A model generated the notes under the pieces. The model was not told the DNA's origin, ran no database searches, and saw nothing but the letters and a program-made list of their open reading frames with translations. A program made the position numbers and the translations under genes. 64,000 bases of DNA from Hippopus hippopus (Eukaryota; Mollusca; Bivalvia; Cardiida; Cardiidae). Positions 22,601 to 33,251 of the stretch are shown one piece after another. Position 1 is the stretch's first letter; each line of letters opens with the position of its first letter. The stretch lies in the NCBI GenBank assembly GCA_946811185.2, contig OX328109.1:35138129-35202128 (forward strand), given 5' to 3'.

Positions 22601-25600
22601 TATGCTACAAACTGAGCTAGGGGCTTGGCGGTTGAAATAAATACAAAAGAAAAAAAAGGATTTAAATATTTGTCAGAATTTTATGTCAGTCTCCCAAATT
22701 TGTATGTCAGAATACTGGTACACTTTTGGGCACACTTTAATTAAGTATCAAATCAAAGATGCTACAAGGAACAATTTCAATGGCAGATTTTTAATCATAA
22801 TGAGGAGGAAAAATTCAAATGCACTAATATGATTAACTTTACTAGTGACAGGAACATTTCCATCTAAATGTAAATGGTAAATAAATGTAAAAAAATATTT
22901 TTCAAGTATTATCTTATTATCAAAAATTTGAGCCAGCTATACACATGTGCTCTTGTGTGTATCATGATCGTTCTAAAATTCATTTGACAGTCAGATGTTT
23001 GATCTATGCTGTTTTCCAGACATTCATAATAATAGTTATTACTCAGCGTGTACAAGTTTTTACAAGTTTTCCTTTACTACTCCTCATCATTATCGGTGTG
23101 TGTGAGTGCATGCTGGTATTGTATGATTTTCACACAGTTTAAATAGCTTTTTATCAACATAGCATGTGATTCCTTCATCCATATTGTACTTACAGATGCA
23201 AAGGCTCTGCTGTTGATAACAAACCTTGTTCATCTAAGTCTTTGAAAAAGTCTATCCAAAACCCAGTACAAAGCTGGCGTAAATCTCGCCACCATGCCTC
23301 AATCCTCTGAAAGTGGATAGTTTACCTGTTATTTTAAGTCGTTGCCACAAGCCATAAACAGTGACTTTGAAATTTATCACTTGAAGCAAAAGCAGACAGT
23401 AACTGCCAATCACTGATCAGTCAAGCTCTAAATTCAGTGGACAGTCTTTTGCACCAAATTTGCCTTGATGGGTTTATGGCTGCAGAAATGTTGTTACTGC
23501 ACCATTTTGTTCAGTATTCTGATTTTGAACTGATTATAGACAATGAAATTAAGACAACAAACAGTAAACAGGATTGGTCACTTTCACTTTAAGATAAACG
23601 TTCGATGTTGGTGCTTCTTGCACAGAGGGCTTTCTCTTTCTAAGTTTGTTTTTAACGGAGTGAGACGAATGAAAAATACCTATGTCTTATATAGATCTTT
23701 AAAGAAAAGAAAGTATTTTCATGTTCATGATAAAGGACAATATGTGACCGTAACTTTGCAACAAAACAAATTCTGCTGTCCTCTTTGCTTGCAAGAAGTG
23801 AAGGTTACAGTCTATTTAGAATAATATTTTTTTTTTCAAAATTGTTTCAACAAAGTCCAACTCCATTGCATAAAGTCAGCCTGCTTTGATTCTTTGCCAA
23901 ATAACTAATGTAACACTCTTCCCTCATGAAAGTATCTGCAGCAAATCAAACCAATTCTTGTGCTGATGAATTGTATTGTTCTGACAGTATATGTATCTAT
24001 TTTCATTTATCCTGTATTTTAACAAATTTACTACTACAAATGCAAATTAAAATCAGTGTACTGTAAATAGATACTGCAATTACCCTTAAATTATTGCAAA
24101 TGTTTCCTTGTCAAAGAAACAAATTGTAATGGTAGTAATTTTCCTTGTAACAATTATTACATGTTTTGGATGATGTAATAAAAAGGTAGCTTTTATTGAC
24201 TGTACTTTCATTTACAGAACTCTTTTTTCATGAAAAGTTAAAGATCTAGCACAATGAATATTTGTGCATTATCAATGACTTAAATTTAGTAAAAGGAACA
24301 TTGCCTGATTTGAATGAGAACTTCCAACAATAACACTTTTTTCTCCACTTTGCTCATCATCATGGTACCAACGTAGTGCTTTCTGCATATTTATTATTGT
24401 AACATTTTCTGTTCCAGCATCAGTTCTTATACACTGGGGAACACCTGCAAATGAAGAAAGATAAAAAAAAATCATCAGAGAAACTACTGTAAATGAAATC
24501 AAGCATGAATGACTTATTGCTGATTTAGTCATCTGATACTTCTCAGTAGAGATAATTTTACATTTTCATAACTTCGGCTTAATAAGAATTAACTACTTAT
24601 AACTATTTTGCAGGAGTCAAAGTCTGTGGTCTGAATATCCTGTATATAATTCACTCAGAACCATATACAGGGAAATAGCTTGTTTAGGTGTGAAGTGATG
24701 CAGTGTTAACTAATTGAACAAGTAAGAAATATTTCTACCAGAGGTAGATCCATAAAGCTGCTTTGTTGAAACATGCTGTCATTATCAACTTCATTAATGA
24801 TAAACGGACAGAAAGATCGAAATTCAAACATCTAAATGCATATGCAACACCTCAAATTTCACAAAGTCATGAGCACCTTTCACTCTGTCTACCTAAGATT
24901 TGCCTCCTAGGGTAACAAAAGCTAAGTACAATCTATGAGACCATTGACATGATAGCCCTTAAAAATTCACATATGAATTAATAAGGTTATCTTTACTGAG
25001 ATTTTCCTATCTTCCACTGATGAATAAATTAGCGAAAAGGGTAGAAAGTGAAAAAAACAAAGGATTTGAACCTATCTATCAAGGGATAAATGGGTGAAAA
25101 ATTGCAAAAGTAAAAGGTTTGAACAAAACAAAACCATCCATTAGGTGTAAAGAACGTCACAGAACAAAAACAATATATAATTGCTTTGTTACCAAAACAT
25201 CCAATCGATTTACTATATAAGTCTATGTTCCCGAACTTGTCTGTTACCGAAACATCTGTCACCCATCTACATGTTCATGGAAGAAAAGAAATAAATCCTT
25301 CTAGATTCTCATTATTCATAGAGTCTACTAAACCCAAGGAGTCACACAAAAATACTTACACAAATTGCTGCCTGAACGGTATTCATATCCTGGGCATTAT
25401 TTCTTTTCAATCCAAGCCTTTCTAATTTTCTTCTAATAGTTCTTATGCTGAAAAAAGAGGGAATGAAATATTAAGTTTCTAATTAAAGACCTTAGTTTAT
25501 TCTCTATAAAAACCATAGCTACCTTCAAATAACAATTCGTGAATAGTTAATGTCAAGCTGAAAAATAATTTGGTGCATAATCCGGTGTGTGTTTGGTCGA

Positions 25601-25819
25601 ACCTTCTTGCGTCCGAATCTTCTGACATCCCCAATTAATTTGATATCTATTTCAATCATAAGATTTATCAGCGCTAAAGTTGGACTAGATCTAGTCTATA
25701 TACAGAAAAAATTCTTACCTTAATTCCAAACGCCGTTTTACTGACAAAACTGCTTGCATTTCTTTTAATGTATATTTCATCATAAACATTTCCCCGAGGT
25801 CATTTTCTAACTCGGTCAT
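19408..25819 (-). CDS. Transposon integrase/transposase (rve/DDE type), split and apparently missing exon(s)
   Basis: Recognised exons in transcript order: 25819-25719, 25447-25360, (gap), 24444-24305, 23306-23194, 21128-20980, 19607-19408. The first two join in frame and encode a helix-turn-helix-like region (YTLKEMQAVL, SIRTIRRKLERLGLKR). The third carries IRTDAGTEN, the second catalytic Asp region, and ends SSHSNQ. The fourth begins RIEAWW with the catalytic Glu. The next two give TEWNSHRVR, KPDLLYFYPELFG and a tail to TAA. This is the order in the large animal family of integrase-core proteins. The exon that should carry the first Asp (usually in an H-x-D-G-Y context) is not visible in 24445-25359, and exon 2 ends in phase 0 while the next needs phase 1. 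The start ATG is the first one clear of the terminal repeat. Confidence 0.82.
19745..19973. repeat. TTAA hairpin MITE copy, well preserved, inside the transposon
   Basis: Bounded by TTAA on both sides. The central arm reads GGAGAAAATGCTGGTTACC / GGTAACCAGCATTTTCTCC. It lies just upstream of the last transposase exon, in the intron. Confidence 0.82.
19974..20979. other. Transposase intron with unassigned sequence
   Basis: From 20000 to 20500 the sequence is of ordinary complexity, less AT-rich than its surroundings, and matches no repeat elsewhere in the window. I found no frame with splice sites that extends the transposase. A GATCAGACTGCA-type palindrome remnant lies near 20700-20765. Confidence 0.4.
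20980..21128 (-). CDS. Transposase gene, core C-terminal exon
   Basis: 149 nt in phase with both neighbours. Contains ECLRFCFTKILQQELDQV, TEWNSHRVRSS and KPDLLYFYPELF, the asparagine-histidine-arginine segment typical after the DDE core in this family. Donor GTTAGT. Confidence 0.84.
21485..21690 (-). repeat. SINE-1 copy (tRNA-like), minus
   Basis: Reverse copy of the SINE seen at 4327-4545 and 6570-6800. The body contains CACCAGCACTAAGTTAGGGC; the tRNA-like B-box region is at its right end. Confidence 0.6.
21917..22145. repeat. TTAA hairpin MITE copy
   Basis: Complete unit bounded by TTAA, starting TTAACCCATTACCACACAATCC, with the usual GGTAACC-centred hairpin. In a transposase intron. Confidence 0.82.
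22330..22630 (-). repeat. SINE-2 copy, minus
   Basis: Contains CAGCTGTCAGTGAACCTACTC, TTTCCAAGCCATTAACTGC and, at its right end, the reverse complement of a tRNA-like promoter region. A GA microsatellite (22497-22508) has expanded inside it. Confidence 0.65.
23194..23306 (-). CDS. Transposase gene, DDE-core exon (catalytic Glu)
   Basis: Acceptor ACTTTCAG and donor GTAAGT. Encodes RIEAWWRDLRQLCTGFWIDF then FKDLDEQGLL; the Glu of RIEAWW is the third catalytic residue. Confidence 0.86.
23307..24304 (-). other. GC-AG intron of the transposase gene
   Basis: Donor CAG|GCAATG (first intron bases 24304-24303) and acceptor at 23309-23307. It contains a plus-strand frame at 23543-23824 with no recognisable domain, kept unassigned. 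The rest is AT-rich. Confidence 0.55.
24305..24444 (-). CDS. Transposase gene, DDE-core exon (second Asp)
   Basis: Acceptor CATTTGCAG. Encodes VPQCIRTDAGTEN and runs to GSSHSNQ, 46 codons. The donor is GC (CAG|GCAATG) rather than GT; the SNQ/RIEAWW junction it makes is the conserved one in this family, so a GC-AG intron is the best reading. Confidence 0.85.
25360..25447 (-). CDS. Transposase gene, exon 2 (HTH second half)
   Basis: Acceptor TTTTTTCAG and donor GTAAGT, 88 nt. Encodes SIRTIRRKLERLGLKRNN followed by a short linker; the recognition-helix style matches HTH regions that precede integrase cores. Confidence 0.78.
25719..25819 (-). CDS. Transposase gene, exon 1 (start, HTH-like)
   Basis: Begins MTELENDLGEMFMMKYTLKE and ends ...RRLEL plus two bases before donor GTAAGA. 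The frame stays open upstream into the terminal repeat, but without another ATG in context, so 25819 is the best start. Confidence 0.75.
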
Positions 25820-25861
25820 CGTGAAATCTTTGCGAGTAACTTCCTTTTTTTCCCCGATATT

Positions 25862-26281
25862 CGTTACAACTCGGCTGATTCCGAAACTGCATTCCGAGAA
25901 TTCCGAATGGTGGGAAGAAATTAACCATTCTCCATTGGCTCTATTTACTTTAACACCGGGCGAGAACACGAGATTTTAAAAATCTCGCATGTACACCAAT
26001 TTAACGGGGTAATATTTACTACAGACCGGGCGAGAGAGCGAGATTTTAGAAAAATCTCGCATGTCTCTGTGTTCTGGATGACTGAACATCGATTTCATGA
26101 TGCGAGATTTAAGAAAACATAGGCGAGGGTTTAGAAAGTAAAATCTCGCCCCTGTTATCTCGCGAGGATTGTAAAACCTCGTATGTATATGACTTTAGTG
26201 ACATGCGAGAAAGTGAGAAAATTTCAAAACCTCGCATGTCTCTACATACGAGATTTTGGGTGGCCCCATTAGGATTCCGTA
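25862..26281 (-). repeat. Right terminal inverted repeat of the 21-kb transposon
   Basis: Reverse-complement partner of 5053-5481 with the same CTCGC-motif array and terminal GGATTCCGTA. Its inner edge is 43 bp from the proposed ATG (25819) of the minus-strand transposase gene, so the same sequence appears to serve as promoter for the gene at the other end. Confidence 0.9.
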
Positions 26282-26287
26282 GTTTTG
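26282..26287. other. Target-site duplication, right copy (GTTTTG)
   Basis: Mate of the left duplication. It is followed at once by CCCTAGGGCACTCC, the continuation of the SINE broken at 5046. Confidence 0.88.
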
Positions 26288-26370
26288 CCCTAGGGCACTC
26301 CCACGAAAAACCCAGTGTTTCAAGTTAGGCTCAAACCTGAGGCCTCCAGGTTAGCAATATTCTGTTGTAT
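26282..26370 (-). repeat. SINE-1, right half, broken by the 21-kb transposon
   Basis: Begins GTTTTGCCCTAGGGCACTCC, runs through the region complementary to the cargo-free SINE at 6600-6690, and ends with the tRNA-like part (CAAACCTGAGGCCTCCAGG). Confidence 0.82.
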
Positions 26371-26394
26371 GTTAAGGAGCTCATTCTACCTGTA

Positions 26395-28487
26395 TAAGGC
26401 TTTCCCACACAAAATCTGCACTTTAATGACCTTTAGAAAAAACAGTTTTGAAAAACATTGTGGGAAAAGGAGAAAATGCTGGTTATCAGCATTTTCTCCT
26501 TTTCCTACAATGTTTTTTTTTAACTATTTCACAGAAATCATATCATTTTAGCCTTATTAAACTTGCAGTCTGCAAATGCTTTCAAATAGGACCAGTCTAA
26601 AATTTTGTTCTCTGGTAAAGAGTTAACCCATAGTTTCTTATTCCTTGTTTGTCCTCTTGAATTTGGAATAGGCCAATATTCAATCTGCTGGGGGAGTAAT
26701 TAAATGTTATTGGTTAAATCAAGACTGGTTCACTTGTATTGGATAAATCAAGGACTGGTTTACTTACGCATGTCCTTGCATGCACCTAACAGTACACAGT
26801 CTGTGGGACGGACGTACTTGCATTATCAAGGTCTGGGATACTTTAGTGAATTAATCAGAAGATGTACTTGTCGGAAGTACGGTTGTACTGTACTCTATGT
26901 GTGTGCTTGCACGAGACTGAAATTGCCCTACCTATATTGATTTCATGATTTTTATAGCTCTATACCAGTCAATAAAATTGTAGACTTGTCTAAATTCAAA
27001 GCATTTGTAGGCGAGAAATTGAATGTGGCTTAATATAAGGGATATAAAGGATGTGTTTAATTCTTGACCAAATGATAAAATTTTAGACTTACCCAAATTG
27101 AAAGTAGTTGCAGACGACAAAAAAAAATGTGATTCAAAATTGAAATTTGTCACTGGAAGGATAGAAAACATTGTTGGAAAAGGAGAGAATAATGGTTACC
27201 AGTATTTTCTCCTTTTCCCGCAATATTTTCAGAGGCTTTCTTTGTAAGGGTTGTTAAAACTTGGGATTTTGTTGTAAAGGGTTAAATTGGAAATAAACAT
27301 TGTGGGAAATGGAGAAAATGCTGGTTGCTACTACTTGATCAACAGTTTTTTTCCGCAAGGTCGTTAAAACTTGTAATTGTGTGGGAGATGGTTAACTTTT
27401 CACCAGACAACAAAATTTTAGACTCTTCCAAATTGAAAGTATTTGCAGATAAGTACATTGTGTCTTTAAAAGGGAAGGAAACATTATGGGCAAGGGAGAA
27501 AATCCTTATTACAGGCATTAAATGTGACTTAAATGAGGGGCTGTGTCGAAGCCGTTTTTAACATTTCCATTACAGGTATATTGCGGTGGCCAGTGCATCT
27601 ATCAATGATTTCCTGAAGATTCTATAAACCTGAACTTTGCACAATATTCCTCCCAAGCCACTGGCTGCTTTCCCATCTAACTATCGACAAAACAATGATC
27701 AGTGGTGAGAGAGGAATGAATCCTGTCGCAATGACTACAATCAGTCCTCGGAAAGAAATTGTTGGAGCTTGAGATTTAAGCCAATGACCTCCAGGTCTTA
27801 AGTTCAGTATGCTACCAACTGAGCTACAAGGCTCAGCAGCTGGCAATTAAAATGTTGCTCAAATGATGAGATTTGTTTTTCAAAGGGTAGAAAACAATGT
27901 CGAAAAAAGAAGTGTATTTGTACTCTTCTATGAGTGTGAATGACTGAAAGTGCCCATTTATTGATGTTTTTTTTTTCCTAGATCAAATTATCATGTTTCT
28001 ATCACCTTTTGCCCTATACCCAACAATCCCAAATTTAATTCTTTGTCACACTATCCAGAGTTTTAACCCTTTACCACATGACAAAACTTTGGACTTGTCT
28101 AATCCCAAAGAATATGCAGTCCCTAAGTTAAATGTGACTTAAGTTGTGGAAGATGTCTTTGATAAGACAGAAAATATTGTGGGAAAAGGAGAAAATGCTG
28201 GTTACCAGCATTTTCTCCTTTTCCCACAATCTTTTCAATAGTCTTCCTTCTTTAAGTTTTTAAAAGTCGGCATTGTGTGGTAAAAGCTTAACTGACTTTG
28301 ATGGAGAAGGCTTTTCAAAACATTGCTGGAAAAGGAGAAAATGCTGGTAACCAGCATTTTCTCCTCTTTCCACAATGTTCCCTATCCTTCCCAATGCAAT
28401 TTTCAGTTTTTAAGTCCCATTTAATTTGTGGCTGCTAATGTTTTCAATTTGGATCTGTCTAAAATTTTGTTGTTTGCTAAAGAGTTT
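26395..28487. repeat. Hairpin-MITE field right of the transposon
   Basis: Copies at about 26395-26636, 27055-27285, 27395-27500 (partial), 28063-28291 and 28288-28487, plus a SINE-2 in reverse at about 27545-27840. 26640-26935 holds short direct repeats of GACTGGTT(C/T)ACTT and otherwise unique sequence with no exon signature. Confidence 0.65.
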
Positions 28488-28639
28488 AGGATACTCTGAT
28501 GAAGAAAGCTTTTTGAAAACTATGTGGGAGATCTTCTCCCCTAGGGTCATTAAAACATAGGCTTGTTTTGTAACCAGTTAAATATGTCGTGGGAAAAGGA
28601 AAAAGAATGGTCATAACCAAAGATCTAGTGGGAAAAAGC

Positions 28640-28940
28640 CAAGCCCAGGTGGCTGAGTCAGTAGAGTACAAGACTTGAGAACAGAAGGTCATTGGTTCGA
28701 TATTCTGCTCGGTCAATTTCTTTCTTAGGTTTGATGATAGTCATTGCGATTCATTCATTCCTCTCTAAATGCTGACCTTTCTTTGGATAATGGTTATGTG
28801 GGAAAGCAGTCAGTGGCTTGGAAAGAATATTGTGTGGAGTAGACTACTGGAAAAAGAAACTCCAGAAAAGCATGGATAGGTGCACTGGTTGCCGCGATAT
28901 GACTGAAATAATGTTGAAAACAGGGTTTAACATCATACAA
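28640..28940 (+). repeat. SINE-2 copy, plus
   Basis: tRNA-like head (GGTGGCTGAGTCAGTAGAGTAC, B-box GGTTCGATATT), then the SINE-2 body to AATAATGTTGAAAACAGGGTT. Confidence 0.72.
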
Positions 28941-29316
28941 TCAATGAATCATAGTGGGAAAAAATGAAAAATGCTGGTAAACTATTTCTCCTTTTCCAAG
29001 ATGTTTTCCATCAATTCAAAGACAATTCCATGTTTTTACCAAACATAAGTTTTTCTTCTGCCCGTGCTTTTAACATGGACAAGTCTAGAATGTGTTGTCT
29101 GATAAAGAGGTTAACCTTGAAGTGATGAACTTATGTTCAAGGTCAGAAAAAGGTCATGAACTCTAAACCAAATAGCCAAAAGGTTTATAGTCTAGTGTCT
29201 GTTTTAGGACTTGTGTATTGACCTTTTTCCATTGCTATTTTTTTCTGTTGTGTTCAAACACTTTGTTTCAGACAAGTTTTGAGATTTTTTCCCTGATCCA
29301 TATGCCTTGCTATTTC

Positions 29317-30452
29317 TAGCTCACCTGAGCACAAAGTGATCATGCTGTGTTTGTCGTGTGTCATTGCATCATCATTTTCCTCTCTCTAGAGGCCACATTT
29401 GCAGTCAGTTACTCATGGAACTTGGTCAGAATTTTTTTCTTGATGATATCTCTGACAAGATCGAAAAGTAGGTCACTGGGCCAAATCTGAGATAAACCTT
29501 GTGTGCACTTTAGAGGCCATATTTTCAGCCTGAAATTCATGAAACTTGGTCAGAATGTTTGTCTTGATAATATCTCAGACAAGTTTGAAATTGGGTTATG
29601 TCAGGTCAAAAAGTAGGTCAAAGGGTCAGATTTTAGAAAAACCCTAAGTGCACTCTAGAGGCCACATTTTCAACCTGATATTGATCAAACTTGGTCAGAA
29701 TGTTTGTTTTGATGATCAGACAAGTTTGAAATTGGGTCTTGAAGGGTCAAAAAGTAGGTCACTGGGCTAAATTTTAGAGATACATGTACATTGTGTGTAG
29801 TACATAGAGGCAATGTTTTCAGCCTGATACTCATGAAACATGGTCAGAATATTTGTCTTGATGATGTCCGGGACAGATATGAAATTGGGTCATGTCTGAT
29901 CATAAAGTAGGTAACGGCCAAGTCTAAGAAAAGCCTTGTTTGCACTCTAGAGGCCATATTTTCAGCCTGATACCCATGAAACTTGATCAGAATGTTTGTC
30001 TTGATGATACATGTATCTTGATCAAAGATGAAATTGGGTCATGTTGGGTCAAAAAGTAGGTCACTGGGCCAAATCTGAAAGAAACCTTTTGTGCAGTCTA
30101 GAGGCCACATCTTCAGCTTGATACTTATGAAACTAGGTCAGACAGGTTGTCTTTTCGAAATCTCTGACAAGTTAGGAATTGGGTCACAACAGATCAAAAA
30201 GTAGGTAACTGGTCCAGATCTTAGAAAAAACTTGTGCTGTGGTCTAGAGACCAAATTTCCAGTTTGATACTCATGAAACATTATCAGAATGTTTGTCTTG
30301 ATGATATATCTGGTAAGTTCAAAAGTAGGTCAAGTTGGTCAAAAAGTAGGTCACTTACATGCATTTTACATCATTAAAACCAGGATCTCTTCAGTTTTAT
30401 TAACCATAGATAACTTCACTCAGGTGAGCATTTAGAGCCAATAGCCCTCTTG
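29317..30452 (+). repeat. Tandem-array element, variant 1 (plus), long copy
   Basis: Opens with TAGCTCACCTGAGCACAAAGTG and closes with CAGGTGAGCATTTAGAGCC and AATAGCCCTCTTGT. It has about seven units of about 145 bp with GAGGCCACATTTTCAGCCTG and AACTTGGTCAGAATGTTTGTC. Non-coding. Confidence 0.75.
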
Positions 30453-30619
30453 TTTTTCACATAATATAGATAAATATGTTGTTCATGCATCTAACCGAGA
30501 CAAAAAAAAAAAGGTTCTCATTGATGCCAAACTAAGCTGTTATTTGCTGATCCTGCTAGTCTCAACCTACAGTTCCATCCTTATTTACTCTGCAGATGAT
30601 TTGCATCATACGGCAGACC

Positions 30620-33060
30620 CATTTTATCCTTTACCACACAATCCTTAGTTTAACAACCCTAAGGAACAATGCCTTTGAAAACAGTGTGGGAAAAGGAGAA
30701 AGTGTTGGTAACCATAATGCTTTCTATCCTATCAAAGGCAAATTCCACTTTTGAGCTATGTGTCTACAAATGCTTTCAATTTCCTAGAGCGTAAAATTTT
30801 GCCATCTGGTAGAGAGTTACGGGATAGTGCACAATACATACAAATTTTGGGCTCATCCAATTTCAAAATGCCAGAAAGAAAGAAAATCTGTCAAGATTGA
30901 TTTATCCGTATCCTGCTGAATAGGTTTATATTTACCATCAAGTTGATTGTAAAAACCCAAATATTGCTACATATATTTCAAAGTTACTGGGTGTGTGTGT
31001 GGGGTGTTGACTATCTCATTAATCAAACAGTGTAGATCAAAGATCAGACTGCACGTTTTGTGCAGTCTGATCTTTGTCTACACAGTTTGCAAAAGGTTCT
31101 TTAGTTGTGCCTAGAAGCCTAAGGGTTAAGATACAGGTAAGAAAACATCTTGGTAAATCAAGGAACGAAAAGGAAAAGTACTTAAATTGATTGATATCTT
31201 CATTAAATTTTAATGCTTATAAGATTTTTCTGCTGTTGTTTTGAAAGTGGTCTGCTTTAGGCTGCAAGCTAAATGTCTTTTAAGAGGACTAAAAAAATGG
31301 AGTACTTTTGTTAAGAAATAAAAGCTAATTTGTCAGTCACTTGTACTTTAACTCTTGACCAAACAACTCTATACTTTAATGAACCCAGAGAAGGGGACTT
31401 TTGAAAATATAGTGGATCAAAGAGAAAATGCTTGTAACCATCATTTTTTTTCTTTCCCCACAATGTTTTCTACCCTTTCTGAGATCAACTTCAACATTTT
31501 AACCACATATGAGTTATTTTCTGCACAATTACGCTAATTGCTTTCATTTTAGGCTGGTCTTGAATGTTGGAGTTTGGTAAGGAGATTGCTCTTTACCAGA
31601 TGATAAGTATGTAAACTTGTCCAAACTGAAAGCATTTCCAGGCCAGTATTTTGTTGTTTTCCCGCATTGTTTTCAAAGGGCTTTTTTCAAGGGTTATTGT
31701 TTTCAAAGGGCTTTTTTCAAGGGTTGTTAAAACTCAGGATTTTGTGGTAAAGGGTTTGTCATTTAGTAAAATATTAGCCCTATACTAAACCATCCGGAGT
31801 TGCAACAACCCTTTGGGGAAAGGCCCTTTAAAATCAGTACAGGATAAGGAGATAATGCATATCAACAATGATGTTACCCCTTTTCCATGATATTTTCAAA
31901 CTTTTAAGGAACAAATCACATGTTTTGAGACTTTTTCTTTGACATCTTAAACACTTTCAATTCGGATAACTTGGAAATTTTGTCATCTGGTAAAGGATAA
32001 AGCCTTTACCAAATAATCACATGTTTCAACAGCCCTGAAAAAGAAGTCTTTTAAAAACATTGTGGCAAAAGGAGAAATTGCTGGAAACCAGCATTTTTTC
32101 CTTTTTCCACAATGCTTTCTACCCTATCGAAGACAAATTCCATCATTTGAGCCACATTTAAATTGCGGTCTGCAAACACTTTCAGTTTGGACAAGTCTTC
32201 ATTTTTGTTGTTTGGTAAACAGTTAAGAGGACAAAAGACTTGCAGTACTTTTCACATAAACGGAAATAGCCTGCAGCTTTGAAGTCAGACATTAATATGT
32301 ACTTCAACTATTTACCAAACAACAGTTCAGCCTTGTCCAAACTCAAAGCGATTGCACGCAACAAATAAAATGTAACTTAGATCAATTGTTTTGCCTTTCA
32401 TAGGGTAGTAAACATTGTGGGTAAAAGGAGAAAATGCTGATAACAAAAGCATGCAATTTGGATTAAAATGAACTTTAGTAATCAAGTAAAGCTTTTATCT
32501 ATCAATTCTATGTTTTAACAACCCTGAGGAAGAAGTCTTTTACAAACATTGTTGGATTTTTTTTTGAAAACATTGTCATTAAAAAAAATTGTGGGAAAAG
32601 GAGAAAATGCTGGTAAGCATTTTCTCCTTTTGCCACAATGTTTTTTACACATCGAAAACAATTTCTATCACAAGTTCAATAATTTCAGTCACATTTGAAT
32701 TGTCGTCTGCAAATGCTTTCAGTTTGGACAAGTCTACATTTTGTTGTTTGGTAAAGAGGACAAAAATCTCGCAGTACTTTTGATAGATAGGGAAATAGCT
32801 TGCAGCTTATAAAGCAGACAATAATATTTTGTACTTTAACTCTTTACCAGACAACAAATGTAAGCCTTGTCCAAATTGAAAGCATTCGCAGACGACAATT
32901 TTGATGTGGCTCAAATGATGCAATTTTTCTTTGATAGGGTAGAAAACATTGTGGGAAAAGGAGAATATGCTGGTTACCAGCATTTTCTCCTTTTCCCAAA
33001 ATGTTTTCAGAAAGCTTTCTCGGGGTCGTTAAAAGTCGGAATTGTGTGTTACAGGGTTAA
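30620..33060. repeat. Densest hairpin-MITE block
   Basis: Recognisable TTAA-MITE copies at about 30620-30825, 31347-31595, 31600-31760, 31770-32000, 32000-32226, 32300-32450, 32500-32770 and 32836-33060, several sharing a boundary. A GATCAGACTGCA MITE lies at about 30896-31129. At 31675-31725 a 35-bp segment (TTGTTTTCAAAGGGC...) is directly duplicated. Confidence 0.68.
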
Positions 33061-33251
33061 CTATTTACCAAACGACATAAGTTTAGCCTTGTCCAAACTC
33101 AAAGCAATGGCAGATGACAAATTTAACTTACAACATTTTTTTTTGCTTTCCGTAGGGAAGAAAACATGAAAAAAGGCAAAATTGCTGGTAAATGGCATTT
33201 TCTCCCTTTCCTACAATGTTTCAAAAAGCCTTCTCCCTCAAGCATGTTAAA

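Larger units (their letters stand above)
5053..26281. mobile_element. 21.2-kb TIR DNA transposon with two convergent genes (IS3EU-like)
   Basis: Both ends carry matching inverted repeats (5053-5481 and 25862-26281) beginning TACGGAATCC on the left and ending GGATTCCGTA on the right. They are flanked by the 6-bp direct repeat GTTTTG (5047-5052 and 26282-26287). Removing the element and one duplication rejoins a tRNA-like SINE, which fixes the boundaries to the base. Inside, a SAM/HECT-C-lobe gene runs rightward from just inside the left repeat and a DDE integrase gene runs leftward from just inside the right repeat. The rest is intron and nested repeats. A 6-bp duplication with TAY/RTA termini is what I recall for the IS3EU superfamily, whose transposases are IS3/retroviral-integrase-like; that class name is inference. 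Polintons also give 6-bp duplications but none of their genes are seen. The middle of the transposase gene looks deleted, so mobility of this copy is doubtful. Confidence 0.88.

Noticed and set aside
5053..26281. Polinton/Maverick virus-like element
   Set aside because: The 6-bp duplication and an integrase fit, but no DNA polymerase B, packaging ATPase, protease or capsid genes are seen and the termini are not AG/TC-type.
28667..28730. True tRNA gene at SINE heads (also 33490-33560, 6600-6640)
   Set aside because: A and B boxes are present, but the cloverleaf arms do not pair well and each is followed by the SINE body. They are SINE promoters, not tRNA genes.
30620..33060. Possible CRISPR array (regular palindromic repeats)
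   Set aside because: Units are about 225 bp with diverged shoulders and TTAA boundaries, in an intron-bearing genome. They are MITEs, not 20-40-bp repeats with unique spacers.
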